The notes: a model not told the origin generated them from the letters alone. Positions 18,374 to 27,018 are shown, numbered from the stretch's first letter. The stretch: 64,000 bases of DNA from Devosia sp. (GCA_016713105.1 JADJPS010000017.1:434001-498000); one strand, 5' to 3'. A program made the numbers and translations.

Positions 18374-18802
18374 TCAGCCGGCGACCAGTTCCACCTCCTG
18401 CGCCTTCCGGATCAGGTCCGAATAGGGGCAGATGTCGTGGGCGAGCGCCATCACCCGCTCGACATCGGCCTTGTCGAGCCCCGGCGCACGGGCGGTGAGC
18501 CTGGCGACGATGGTGAAGCCGATATCGTCCTCGCGGTCGGCAAAGCTGATCGCCGCCTCGACGGTGGTGTCCTCCGACAGCTTGAGCTTCAGCCGCCCGG
18601 CGGCGGCGCGCATGGCGCCCAGATAGCAGGCCGAGTAGCCCACCGCGAACAGCTGCTCGGGATTGGTGCCGGGGCCGTCGTCGCCGCCCATGGCCTTGGG
18701 GACCGACAGCTTCACCGAGACCTTGCCGTCGTCGGTGGCGGCGGTGCCGCCGCCGCGGCCCCCGTGATAGGCGGTGCCGTGGGCTGTGTACTTGATCTGC
18801 AT
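18374..18802 (-). CDS. ohr: organic hydroperoxide resistance protein (Ohr/OsmC family)
   Basis: Thiol peroxidase that reduces organic hydroperoxides. The 142-residue protein begins YTAHGTAYHGGRGG and has both redox-active cysteines: one in FAVGYSACYLGAMR and one in AHDICPYSDLIRKAQ, which fits Ohr rather than a general OsmC protein. ATG at 18802. It is divergent from a MarR-family regulator, and the intergenic region holds a perfect inverted repeat. This is the standard ohr/ohrR arrangement, so expression is expected to be induced by organic peroxides. Confidence 0.94.
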   Translation of the reverse strand: MQIKYTAHGTAYHGGRGGGTAATDDGKVSVKLSVPKAMGGDDGPGTNPEQLFAVGYSACYLGAMRAAAGRLKLKLSEDTTVEAAISFADREDDIGFTIVARLTARAPGLDKADVERVMALAHDICPYSDLIRKAQEVELVAG

Positions 18803-18871
18803 GATGTGCGTTCCTCTGCAACAGGGGTGGACAAGCGGACAACGCCGCTCCACATAGCGAAGGTTTCGATT

Positions 18872-18892
18872 GTGCACAATTGAATTGTGCAC
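18872..18892. promoter_or_regulatory. probable OhrR operator (perfect inverted repeat)
   Basis: Arms GTGCACAAT and ATTGTGCAC separated by TGA, with no mismatch, in the 103-base gap between ohr and ohrR. It is A/T-rich inside a GC-rich genome and contains the CAATT...AATTG core seen in known OhrR operators. It starts 14 bases before the ohrR start codon, suitable for repressing both genes. Confidence 0.8.
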
Positions 18893-18905
18893 TAGTAAAT
18901 TGGCC

Positions 18906-19364
18906 ATGAGTGAAACGGCCCGGCCACGCGAGAAGGATCTTCGTCTCGACGAACAGCTGTGCTTCGCCGTCTACTCGGCGGCACATGCCTTCACCCGCTT
19001 CTATCGGCCGCTGCTCGCGCGGCTCGGGCTGACCTATCCGCAATACCTGGTGATGCTGGTGCTGTGGGAGGCCGATGGGCTGAGCGTCGGCGCCATCGGC
19101 GAGCGCCTGCGGCTCGATTCGGGCACCCTGACGCCGGTGCTGAAGCGGCTGGAAAAGCTCGGCCTGCTCACCCGTCGCCGCGCTGCAGCGGACGAGCGCC
19201 AGGTCGTGGTGAGCCTCACCGTGACCGGGGCGCAGCTCAGGACGATCGCCGAGGGCTTCCCCGACCGCATCGTCGATGCCTCGGCCTGCGACGGAGCGGA
19301 ACTCGACGGCTTGCGGGACGGCCTGGTGAGGCTGCGTGCCAACCTCGACAAGGCGGTGGCGTGA
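18906..19364 (+). CDS. ohrR: MarR-family peroxide-sensing repressor OhrR
   Basis: A 152-residue winged-helix repressor. The redox-sensing cysteine is in the N-terminal LDEQLCFAVYSAAHAF, at the position conserved in OhrR (Cys followed by an aliphatic stretch and YSA). The DNA-binding region has LRLDSGTLTPVLKRLEKLGLL and the wing RRAAADERQVVVSLT. On oxidation of the Cys the repressor leaves DNA and ohr is expressed. ATG 18906 is chosen; an upstream start would lie in the operator. Divergent to ohr. Confidence 0.92.
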   Translation: MSETARPREKDLRLDEQLCFAVYSAAHAFTRFYRPLLARLGLTYPQYLVMLVLWEADGLSVGAIGERLRLDSGTLTPVLKRLEKLGLLTRRRAAADERQVVVSLTVTGAQLRTIAEGFPDRIVDASACDGAELDGLRDGLVRLRANLDKAVA

Positions 19365-19370
19365 GCGCCG

Positions 19371-19817
19371 TCAGGGACCAAGGCTCGCCGCGAGGCGGTC
19401 CATGTTCTCCTCGTTGGCCGCCTCGATCAGGGTCCGGATCGCCTCCCGCGCCTCGGCGCTCTCGAAGCTCATCGCCAGCGAGAACAGCGTCATGCCACCG
19501 GCCGCGGGCAGGAATCGCAGCGTGAACTGCTTGCCGGAATTGTGGTCGAAGGCGACGAGGTGCGGCGCCTCGATGGCGGTGAACGTGGCAAGGTTCGGGT
19601 AGTCCGTGCCGTCGGGCCCGTGCAGCACATGCCGCCAGTCGCCGCCGACGCGGAACTCGAACAGCTCGATGGTCTCGGAGAACCCCTTGGGTCCCCACCA
19701 CGTCGCCAGCGTGGCGGGATCGGCGAAGCTGCCGAACACCCGCTCGGGCGGCGCGTCGAGCAGACGGCTCGAGACCAGGTCGAAGCGCTGATCGCGGCTG
19801 GATGCGGCAGTGCCCAT
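19371..19817 (-). CDS. SRPBCC (AHSA1-like) domain protein
   Basis: A 148-residue START/SRPBCC fold protein. Recognised by RLLDAPPERVFGSFADPATLATWWGPKGFS, the AHSA1 signature, then FRVGGDWRHVLHGPDG and a final helix of about 30 residues. These proteins bind hydrophobic ligands in a helix-grip cavity; the ligand is unknown. Many homologues sit beside an ArsR-type regulator, which is absent here. It converges on ohrR with a six-base gap and lies downstream of the CSD/DUF1294 gene on the same strand. Confidence 0.85.
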   Translation of the reverse strand: MGTAASSRDQRFDLVSSRLLDAPPERVFGSFADPATLATWWGPKGFSETIELFEFRVGGDWRHVLHGPDGTDYPNLATFTAIEAPHLVAFDHNSGKQFTLRFLPAAGGMTLFSLAMSFESAEAREAIRTLIEAANEENMDRLAASLGP

Positions 19818-19845
19818 GTCGGCCCTGATAGTTAATATAAAGCCT

Positions 19846-19874
19846 AAGTAATGGACCTGCCGCCGGGCTGTCAA
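19846..19874 (-). promoter_or_regulatory. possible promoter for the SRPBCC gene
   Basis: TTGACA on the minus strand at 19874-19869, a perfect -35 hexamer, with a weak A/T-rich -10 candidate (TTACTT) 17 bases on. An inverted repeat CTGAAG/CTTCAG (19878-19894) lies just upstream and could end the preceding transcript. The -10 match is poor. Confidence 0.3.
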
Positions 19875-19904
19875 TAACTGAAGTACTGCTTCAGCATACG
19901 ATGG

Positions 19905-20528
19905 TCAGCCCAGCCGGACTCCCCCCAGCAGCAAGCCTGACAGCAGCCCGGCATGCAGCAGCCAGATGGCGGCGGTGGCGATCGCGAACCCGGTCTTGGC
20001 TGTCTTGTGCCGCAGCAGCTGCTGCGCCACGAGCCCGCCGGCGATGCCGCCGAAGAGGTCGGTGACGTGCAGCTTCAGCTCCGACACCCGCCAGCGCCCG
20101 GCCTCGGCCGCCCGCTTGTCGGCGACATAGGCGAGGCCGCTGAGCAGCCCCAGCCCGAGATAGACCCCGGCCAGCCAGAGCGGTGCACGATCGAGGCCCA
20201 GGACGGCGAGCAGCAGCAGCCCGATCAGCCCCGCCCCGCCGACGCGCAGATAGTCGCGCCGCTCGGCCTTCGGCGGCGGCGCGCCGCGTCGTGCCGCCGA
20301 CCGGTTCACCGGATTGGCGCCGTGAATCACCACGTCCCGCGCCTCCGCCCGCCCGTCCCGCCCGACCCGGGCGACAAAGCTCACCGTGTCGCCGATCCGC
20401 GGCCGGGTGGCGATACGACCGATGCTGGAGATGTGGACGAACAGGCGCTCGCCATCCTCGCCGCGAATGAAGCCGAAGCCGCGTTCGTCGTTCCACTGCA
20501 CCAGCGTGCCGCTGCGCGGGCGGCTCAT
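19905..20528 (-). CDS. cold-shock domain / DUF1294 membrane fusion protein
   Basis: A 207-residue two-part protein. Residues 1-70 are a cold-shock domain with the RNA-binding motifs RGFGFIRGED and RLFVHISSI. After a basic linker, residues 95-205 are DUF1294, with membrane helices near LIGLLLLAVLGL, LWLAGVYLGLGLLSGLAYVADK and IATAAIWLLHAGLLSGLLL. The DUF1294 marker YxxDK is present as YVADKRAA. The combination suggests an RNA-binding module tethered to the inner membrane; its role is unknown. The start overlaps the DinB gene end by four bases, so it is the third gene of an AraC-DinB-CSD operon. Confidence 0.88.
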   Translation of the reverse strand: MSRPRSGTLVQWNDERGFGFIRGEDGERLFVHISSIGRIATRPRIGDTVSFVARVGRDGRAEARDVVIHGANPVNRSAARRGAPPPKAERRDYLRVGGAGLIGLLLLAVLGLDRAPLWLAGVYLGLGLLSGLAYVADKRAAEAGRWRVSELKLHVTDLFGGIAGGLVAQQLLRHKTAKTGFAIATAAIWLLHAGLLSGLLLGGVRLG

Positions 20529-21088
20529 CGCATCAGCTCGTCTTCGCTCCAGCCCAGCGCCGCGAGGTCGGCGATCCGCGCCTCCCGGTCGGCGACCCCG
20601 CCGGTGATGAACTCGTCGAGCTGCGGCGGGGGCACCGAAGTGCCCGACAGCATGGCGTGCACCTGCCCGCGATGGTGGGTCTGGTGCATGAACAGGTGCA
20701 GCAGCAGGTCGTCGGTCCGTTCGACCTGGATGCGGCCGGTGCGATGCACCCGCGTTTCCGCCGCGAGGCGCGCCTCGGTCAGCCCGGCGACGAAGCCGAG
20801 CAGGCGCTCGTCCACCGCCGCCTGGGCAGCGACCAGCGGGGCGACCGCATCGAACGGCTCCTCCGGCTCCCAGGCCTTCGGGCCGAGGGTCCCGCCTTCG
20901 AGCGCATCGACATAGAACCAGTCGACCGTGAGGATGTGGTTCAGCGTCGCCTTGAGCGAGGGAAAAAAGCTCACCCGCGCCGCTTCGAACTCACCCGGCG
21001 CGAGCGCCAGGCAGGCCTCGCCGAGGCGGTGGTTGGCCAGCCGGTTGTTCTGCGCCAGCTTGCGCAGCATGCGGACGGCGGCGCTCAT
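20525..21088 (-). CDS. DinB family protein
   Basis: A 187-residue four-helix-bundle protein of the DinB/YfiT-like type. The metal-ligand histidines are placed as expected: NHILTVDWFYVDAL in the second helix, and FMHQTHHRGQVHAML, the most conserved DinB motif. Despite the name, members are mostly metal-dependent hydrolases or thiol transferases, and the substrate here is not known. It overlaps the AraC regulator upstream by four bases and the CSD/DUF1294 gene downstream by four bases. Confidence 0.88.
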   Translation of the reverse strand: MSAAVRMLRKLAQNNRLANHRLGEACLALAPGEFEAARVSFFPSLKATLNHILTVDWFYVDALEGGTLGPKAWEPEEPFDAVAPLVAAQAAVDERLLGFVAGLTEARLAAETRVHRTGRIQVERTDDLLLHLFMHQTHHRGQVHAMLSGTSVPPPQLDEFITGGVADREARIADLAALGWSEDELMR

Positions 21089-21951
21089 CGGGCCTGCTCG
21101 AAGCTCTGGCGGTACTGTCGTGGGGTCATCTGCTTTTGTGCCCTGAACTGGCGGTTGAAATTGGCGAGCGAGTCATAGCCGACATCGGCCGCGATATGGG
21201 CAACCGGGCGCGAGCCGGTCGACAGCAGCGCACAGGCCTCGCCGATTCTCAATCGGGTGAGATACTCGGATACGCTGCTGCGCACCTCGCGCTGGAACAG
21301 CCGGCTGAGCCCGGAGGGCGAGAGCGCCGCGATGTCGGCCAGTTCCGGGATCGACAGGCCCTCGGCATAGTGGCTGTGGATATGGTCGAGCACCCGGTCG
21401 ATGCGGCTGCGGTCGGCGCGCGCCGGGGGCAGGCTGGCGGCGGGGCTCGCGAGGGCGCGCGCCTCGGTGTCGCGCGCAAGGAGGCGCAGGATGTCGATCA
21501 GCACCGTCACCCGGTCCCCCGGGGGACGTTCGAACAGGGCCCCGATCGGGCCGCGGGCCGCATGCGAGGCGGCGGTAGAGAACGCCAGGCCGCGCCGCGC
21601 CCGCGCCATGAGCTCGCTGACCGGACGCATCTCGGCGAGGATCCTGGCGAGTCCCGTCCCCCAGTCGGGAGGAAACCACATCACCTTGGCCTCGTGCGGC
21701 GCCCCGGCACTCAGCTTGTCGCGGCTGACCCAGGTGTGCGGCAGGTTGGGGCCGACCAGCACCAGGTCACCGTCGGCATAGTCGCCGATATGGTCGCCGA
21801 CGAAGCGCTGCCCGACCGAGTTGAGGGTCAGCGTCAGCTCGAACTCCGGATGGTGGTGCCACTGGAACGGGATGGCGTCGTCGAGGCGCCGGTCGAGCCA
21901 GGCCCACGAGGCTCCGTCGACGGGCTGAACCTTCTCGAGAAGCGGCTTCAT
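21085..21951 (-). CDS. AraC-family transcriptional regulator with cupin-like sensor
   Basis: A 288-residue regulator. The N-terminal half has a cupin sensing domain (PFQWHHHPEFELTLTL, DGDLVLVGPNLPHTWVS), and the C-terminal 100 residues hold two helix-turn-helix units: LSIPELADIAALSPSGLSRLFQREV and PVAHIAADVGYDSLANFNRQFR, ending in the AraC signature TPRQYRQSF. The architecture fits sugar-responsive activators. It is the first gene of an operon with DinB and CSD/DUF1294. It diverges from the dioxygenase gene at 22087, which could also be a target. Confidence 0.9.
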   Translation of the reverse strand: MKPLLEKVQPVDGASWAWLDRRLDDAIPFQWHHHPEFELTLTLNSVGQRFVGDHIGDYADGDLVLVGPNLPHTWVSRDKLSAGAPHEAKVMWFPPDWGTGLARILAEMRPVSELMARARRGLAFSTAASHAARGPIGALFERPPGDRVTVLIDILRLLARDTEARALASPAASLPPARADRSRIDRVLDHIHSHYAEGLSIPELADIAALSPSGLSRLFQREVRSSVSEYLTRLRIGEACALLSTGSRPVAHIAADVGYDSLANFNRQFRAQKQMTPRQYRQSFEQAR

Positions 21952-22086
21952 CGTGCCGAGGTCCCTTCCATGACGCCGTGATAGTATCAGTACCGGCCCG
22001 ACAATGACAACTTGTCGCAGCCGGTTCGGCTAGGCTTGGTGCATCGGAGCTATCCCCCGAAGGGGAGGAACAGGTGGAGGAAGACG

Positions 22087-23061
22087 ATGAGTATGGCTCA
22101 GGGCATGGCCCCGCAGGGCATGGCGCAGGGGATCAAGCGGGATTCGCACCCCACGACGCAGAAACTCACTACCCAGCTCAAGGACATCAGGAAGACGCTG
22201 CCGCTCAGGGTGCTGTCGGCGGAGGATTTCCGGCACTGGCAGGAGAAGGGCTATGTGATCGTCCGCAATGCCGTGCCTGCGGAAAATGTCGAGCGCTTGA
22301 AGGCCTTGCTCTGGGAGTTTGAGGAGAAGGACCCCGACGACCCCTCGACCTGGTACGCGCCGCAGCGCCGCGACCACCTCATGAAGGAGCTCAACGGCAC
22401 CGGCATGGTGGAAATCTACAACCACCAGCTGCTCTGGGACAACCGGCAATATCCGAAGATCTACGACGCCTTCGTCGACATCTGGGATATCGAGGAGCTG
22501 TGGGTCTCGATCGACCGGGCCAACCTCAATCCGCCCAAGCAGGTGCCGGGCCCCAACCAGAACGGCTTCATCCACTGGGACAGCGACACCTCGCTCGACC
22601 CCCTGCCGATCGGCGTCCAGGGCGTCCTGAGCCTCGTCAGGCAGGACGGCGATATCGGCGGGTTCCAGTGCATTCCCGAGCTGTTCTACGATTTCGAGAA
22701 CTGGGTGAAGACCCAGCCGGCCGACCGCGACCCGATGCATCCGGACTGGTCCGGCTTCACCATCACCAATATCGAGATGGAACCGGGCGACCTGATGATC
22801 TTCAACACCCTGCTCGCCCACGGGGTGCGCCCCAACCACTCGGGGAACCGGGTGCGCATGGCGCAGTACATCTCGATGTATCCGGAGAACGAGGACGACG
22901 AGGCCGACCGCGCCGAGCGCATCCGGCTGTGGCGCGAGCTCGACCACCCCAAGCGCGACGCCTTCCCCGGCGATCCGCGCGAGTGGGAAAAGCAGCACGC
23001 GACCACCGCGAAGCTGACCGAACTGGGCGAGAAGCTGCTCGGGCTCAAGTCCTGGTATTGA
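22087..23061 (+). CDS. phytanoyl-CoA dioxygenase (PhyH) family protein
   Basis: A 324-residue Fe(II)/2-oxoglutarate-dependent oxygenase by family. The N-terminal domain marker is YVIVRNAVPAENVERLKALL, the iron-binding HxD is HWDSD, and the distal His and 2-oxoglutarate-binding Arg lie in LLAHGVRPNHSGNRVR. The first 15 residues are a Met/Gln/Gly repeat (MAQGM...MAQGI) of unknown purpose. ATG 22087 follows GGAGGAAGACG. Substrates of bacterial PhyH proteins range from acyl-CoAs to secondary metabolites and phosphonates. A phosphotriesterase-like gene follows after 52 bases on the same strand, so the two may act in one small pathway; that is inference. Confidence 0.88.
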   Translation: MSMAQGMAPQGMAQGIKRDSHPTTQKLTTQLKDIRKTLPLRVLSAEDFRHWQEKGYVIVRNAVPAENVERLKALLWEFEEKDPDDPSTWYAPQRRDHLMKELNGTGMVEIYNHQLLWDNRQYPKIYDAFVDIWDIEELWVSIDRANLNPPKQVPGPNQNGFIHWDSDTSLDPLPIGVQGVLSLVRQDGDIGGFQCIPELFYDFENWVKTQPADRDPMHPDWSGFTITNIEMEPGDLMIFNTLLAHGVRPNHSGNRVRMAQYISMYPENEDDEADRAERIRLWRELDHPKRDAFPGDPREWEKQHATTAKLTELGEKLLGLKSWY

Positions 23062-23113
23062 CGGTTTACATCGCGCCTCGTCTCGGGGAAGCTCCTTCCC
23101 CGAGGAGACCGCA

Positions 23114-24028
23114 ATGACACTGCTCCATACGACGCTCGGCCCCCGGCGGGCCGATGAACTGGGCATGATCCTGCCGCACGAGCATGTGTTCGTCGATCTG
23201 AGGACACCAGACCGGCCGGGTTACGCCGAGGCCGACCCCGCCGACGTGGTCCGGCTGATGGGGCCCCAGATCGCGGCGATCAAGGCGCGGGGTGTCACCG
23301 CGCTGGTCGAATGCTCGACCGGCGGCGTCGGCCTCAGGGTCGACATCGACCTCGCGGTCAGCCGGGCGACCGGGCTGCCCATCGTCGTGCCGACCGGCAA
23401 TTATCGCGAACCGTGGATTCCCGACTGGGTGCGTTCGGCGAGCGAGGCCGAACTCGAGGCCTGGATGGTGCGCGAGCTGACCGAGGGGGTGGGGGATACC
23501 GGGGTCAGGGCGGCCTGGATCAAGCTCAGCGCCGGCGACGACGGCATCACCCCGCTCGAAGCCGGGATCCTCAGGGCCGCCGCGCGCGCCTCGGCGACGA
23601 CCGGGGCGGTGATCGGCAGCCACACCATCAGGGGCCGGGTGGTGATGGACCAGCTCGACATCATCGAGGCCGAGGGCGGCCGGGCCGACCGCTTCATCTC
23701 CATCCACACCCAGGAGGAGAAGGATTTCGGGCTGAACCGCGCGGTCGCGGCCCGCGGTGCCTTCATCGAGTACGACCATGTCGGGCGCGCGCCGGACGAC
23801 GAGGTCGCGACGCTGATCATGCGGGCGCTTGACGCCGGGCTCGGCGGACAGCTGCTGATCAGCCACGACCTCGGCTGGTACGACCCGGCGCAGCCGGGGG
23901 GCGGGGCGCCGCGCCCCTACACCCATCTCAGCGACGTGATGCTGCCGCTGCTCGGCGCGCGCGGCGTGCCGGAGGCAACCCTGCGGCAGCTGACCGCCGA
24001 CAACCCGTTCGCCGCCTTCGCCCGCTGA
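23114..24028 (+). CDS. phosphotriesterase-like metal-dependent hydrolase (PLL/lactonase type)
   Basis: A 304-residue amidohydrolase-superfamily barrel. Metal ligands in order: HxH as ILPHEHVFVDL, the carbamylated-Lys candidate in AAWIKLSAG, His in VIGSHT, His in FISIHTQEE, and Asp in LLISHDLGWYD. All five are present, so it should be active. The family contains phosphotriesterases and quorum-sensing or sugar lactonases. The chemistry here is most likely ester or lactone hydrolysis, but the substrate is not readable. No signal peptide. ATG 23114 has GAGGAG (23101-23106) seven bases upstream. Probably co-transcribed with the PhyH-type dioxygenase. Confidence 0.87.
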   Translation: MTLLHTTLGPRRADELGMILPHEHVFVDLRTPDRPGYAEADPADVVRLMGPQIAAIKARGVTALVECSTGGVGLRVDIDLAVSRATGLPIVVPTGNYREPWIPDWVRSASEAELEAWMVRELTEGVGDTGVRAAWIKLSAGDDGITPLEAGILRAAARASATTGAVIGSHTIRGRVVMDQLDIIEAEGGRADRFISIHTQEEKDFGLNRAVAARGAFIEYDHVGRAPDDEVATLIMRALDAGLGGQLLISHDLGWYDPAQPGGGAPRPYTHLSDVMLPLLGARGVPEATLRQLTADNPFAAFAR

Positions 24029-24031
24029 GCG

Positions 24032-25302
24032 TCAACTGGCTGAAAGGCCGTGGCGGTCCCAGCCGGCGAGCCGCATCACCGCCTCGGGTGGCGACGGCCA
24101 GACCCGGTTGCGGCCGGCATGCTTGGCCTGGTACAGGGCCTGATCGGCGGCGAGCAGCAGGTCGGCGGCATCCTCGCTCGATCCGAGCTGGCCCGAGGCG
24201 GCGCCGAAGCTGGCGGTCACCACGCCCCCTCGCGGCCCGGATGCACGAGGCCGCTCGCCGCCACGGCCCGGCGCAGCCGCTCGGCCACGAGCAGCGCATC
24301 GGCCATGCCGGTTCGCCGGAGCAGCAGCAGGAACTCCTCCCCGCCATAGCGGAACACCCGATCGGGCCCGCGCGCATTGAGCAGGGCGACGTCGGCGATG
24401 CATTTCAGGCACTCGTCGCCGGCCTGATGCCCGAGCGTATCGTTGTAGGTCTTGAACAGATCGATGTCGAACAGCACCAGGCCCACGCTCTCGCTGCGCC
24501 CGGACCTGACGATCTCCGTCAGTGCCAGTTCGAGCGCCCGGCGGTTCTCGAGCCCGGTCAGCGGGTCGTGCAGGCTGGCTGCCTCGAGCGACCGGCCGCG
24601 CAGGCGCAGCGTGACGTTCAGCAGGTAGCCGCGGCGCCATTCGCGCTCCAGCTCGAACGTGGCGAACAGCGACAAGACCAGCGCCAGGCCGATCAGTACC
24701 GTCTCGACGGCCGGATCGTGCAGGTCGCCGTCACCGAGAAACAGCATGGCGACGCCGTAGAGGGCAAAGATCAGCAGGCCGGCGGCCACGGCATAGTAGA
24801 AGCGCAGCCGCTGCACCACGGCCAGATAGAGCAGGGCGACGACGATCGAATGTAGATGCACCGTGCGCAGCGGCGCCTCGCTCGCCAGCACCACGATCAG
24901 CGTCGACAGCGTCGCCAGCACCGGCAGGGCGGCGGCAACCGTCTCGCGCAGCCAGGGGGGCGGCGCCGTCAGCAGCACGAGGCACAGCCCGAGCCCGAGC
25001 GGCAGCATGACCACCAGACGCACGGCGAACGCGATGTGCAGGACATCCGGCGTCAGCCCCCAGTCCACCCACAGGTAGGTGAGGTAGATGGCGATGCCGA
25101 TCAGCCCGGCGCCGAGCAGCTGACGGGTGCGGTAGCGCTCCGTCTCGGTCTCGAGCAGCGCCTCGATCGCCGGCGGGAACGGGCGCCCGACGAACGGCGC
25201 TGCCAGGGCCCGCTCGACCTCGATCAGGCTGATCCCCGCCAGTCTGTCCTGATCGCCGTCGCTTGGTGCCATGCCGGTTCCCGCTGTCCCAGACGGCGGC
25301 AT
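24032..25302 (-). pseudogene. membrane diguanylate cyclase (GGDEF), frameshifted near the C-terminus
   Basis: About 423 residues if repaired. Roughly six membrane helices span residues 62-215 (for example LLGAGLIGIAIYLTYLWV, VVMLPLGLGLCLVLL, IVVALLYLAVV). A GGDEF domain follows, starting DPLTGLENRRALE, with the active-site motif GGEEF at residues 320-324 and FDIDLFKTYND for Mg/GTP. A frameshift near 24225-24240 (VHPG to RGGVVTASFGAA) separates the end of the domain, ADQALYQAKHAGRNRVW. No RxxD inhibitory site is evident before GGEEF. Makes cyclic di-GMP if intact. Convergent with the phosphotriesterase gene. Confidence 0.87.
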
Positions 25303-25420
25303 GATAGGGCTCCGACGTTAAGGTGTTCCTTCCGAACGGGAAGCTAAGCGCCGCGTCGGAAGCGCTTGGCTGGTCTGCCGACCTGCGATAGAATGTGGTG
25401 AATTGCCATGGAGTTATCCG

Positions 25421-26536
25421 ATGAACTCTGGGCCAGCGCGATATTTTGACGACATTCTGAAGCGGGCCGGCATCGAGATCGGCGGCGACCGTCCCTTCGA
25501 TATTGCCGTGCATGACGAGCGGCTCTGGGCGCGCGTGCTGAGCCACGGGACGCTGGGGTTCGGCGAGGCCTACATGGATGGCTGGTTCGATGTCGAGGCG
25601 CTCGACCAGTTCATTGCCAGGCTGCTCGAGATCGACATCTACGCGCATCTGAAGCCGGACCTGGGGCTCGCCGTCAGCTACCTGCGCGGCCGGCTGCTGA
25701 ACCTGCAGCGGCTCAGGGTGAGCGAAGTCGGCGAGAAGCACTACGACATCGGCAACGATCTCTATGCGGCCATGCTCGACAAGCGCATGATCTACTCCTG
25801 CGGCTACTGGACAAATGCCGAGACGCTCGATGCGGCGCAGGAGGCCAAGCTCGACCTGGTCTGCCGCAAGGTCGGGCTCGAGCCGGGCATGAAGGTGCTC
25901 GATATCGGCTCGGGCTGGGGCGGCTTCCTCAGGTTTGCCGCCGAGCGCTACGGCATCGAGGGGGTGGGCATCACCATCTCGAGACAGCAGGCGGCCTATG
26001 CCGAGGCCGCCCGGGGAAACCTGCCGGTCGAAACCCGCGTCATGGACTACCTGGCGCTCGAGGGACGCTTCGACCGGATCATTTCGATCGGCATGTTCGA
26101 GCATGTCGGCTACAAGAACTACGAGGCCTATTTCGCCAAGGTGCGCGCCCTGCTCGACCCGGACGGCCTGTTCCTGCTGCACACGATCGGCAACAACTTC
26201 TCCTCGACCCATGGCGATCCATGGACCGAGAAGTACATCTTTCCCAACGGCATGCTGCCCTCCATCCGCCAGATCGGCGCCGCCGTCGAGCGGCGCTTCG
26301 TGATGGAGGACTGGCACAATTTCGGCGCCGACTACGAGCGGACGCTGATGGCCTGGTGGGCCAATTTCGATGCCGCCTGGCCGGCGCTCCGCGGCACCTA
26401 TGGCGACCGCTTCCGACGCATGTGGCGCTTCTACCTGATGACGTTCGCCGCCATGTTCAGGACACGCAACCTGCAGCTGTGGCAGCTGGTACTGAGCCCC
26501 GCCGGCGTGCCCGGTGGCTACCGTCGACCCTCGTAG
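25421..26536 (+). CDS. cfa: cyclopropane-fatty-acyl-phospholipid synthase
   Basis: Transfers a methylene from S-adenosylmethionine to double bonds of membrane phospholipid acyl chains. The 371-residue protein has the CFAS signatures EKHYDIGNDLYAAML, MIYSCGYW and the SAM site VLDIGSGWGGFL, then SIGMFEHVGYKNY and the C-terminal FGADYERTLMAWW. ATG 25421 is the likely start. Its last 19 bases overlap the end of the convergent HIT gene. Isolated from other lipid genes. Stationary-phase or acid-stress induction is known from other bacteria, not seen here. Confidence 0.95.
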   Translation: MNSGPARYFDDILKRAGIEIGGDRPFDIAVHDERLWARVLSHGTLGFGEAYMDGWFDVEALDQFIARLLEIDIYAHLKPDLGLAVSYLRGRLLNLQRLRVSEVGEKHYDIGNDLYAAMLDKRMIYSCGYWTNAETLDAAQEAKLDLVCRKVGLEPGMKVLDIGSGWGGFLRFAAERYGIEGVGITISRQQAAYAEAARGNLPVETRVMDYLALEGRFDRIISIGMFEHVGYKNYEAYFAKVRALLDPDGLFLLHTIGNNFSSTHGDPWTEKYIFPNGMLPSIRQIGAAVERRFVMEDWHNFGADYERTLMAWWANFDAAWPALRGTYGDRFRRMWRFYLMTFAAMFRTRNLQLWQLVLSPAGVPGGYRRPS

Positions 26537-27018
26537 GCCCGGCCGATCGCCACGGCCATCTGCCGCATCTCCGCCTCGTCCAGCTCGAGAATGCCGTGTT
26601 CCGCCATGAGGGCATGGTATTGCTGGCGCGCCAGCGGAACGCCGCGCGGCAGCGGCACGACGTGGAAATGCACATGGCTGTTGGCCGCCATGCTGCCCAG
26701 AGAGAGCACATAGATGCGTTCCGCGTCGAACACCTGCTTCAGCGCGCGCGACAGGTCATGCACCCGTCGCTGCAGGCCCAGGTAGGCGTCGCGGGAGAAT
26801 CCGTCGGCCAGGTCCTCGACATGGGCCCTGGGAGCCACCAGGCAGTAGCCGCGCTGTGTAGGGTAGCGGCTGAGGAAGATGATGGCGTCATCGTCTTCGG
26901 CGACGACATGATGGACATAGCCCGGGCGGCCGGCCAGCATCTCGCAGATGAAGCAGGGCCCCGTGGCGGCGCGCCGGATCTCGCCGGCAAGATCGAATGG
27001 CCTGCGCTCGTCCATCAC
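26518..27018 (-). CDS. HIT family hydrolase
   Basis: A 166-residue histidine-triad protein. The zinc-binding CFIC motif is near residue 22 and the catalytic triad is HVHFHVVPLP near residue 116, so the enzyme should hydrolyse or transfer nucleotidyl groups from purine nucleotide derivatives. The start overlaps the end of comM by four bases, so it is probably translated from the comM transcript. Its 3' end overlaps cfa by 19 bases on the other strand. Confidence 0.9.
   Translation of the reverse strand: MMDERRPFDLAGEIRRAATGPCFICEMLAGRPGYVHHVVAEDDDAIIFLSRYPTQRGYCLVAPRAHVEDLADGFSRDAYLGLQRRVHDLSRALKQVFDAERIYVLSLGSMAANSHVHFHVVPLPRGVPLARQQYHALMAEHGILELDEAEMRQMAVAIGRAYEGRR

Noticed and set aside
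16944..19043. Long minus-strand frame across galM end, DUF1697, WYL and ohr
   Set aside because: Crosses several conserved genes of different strands; translation is low-complexity.
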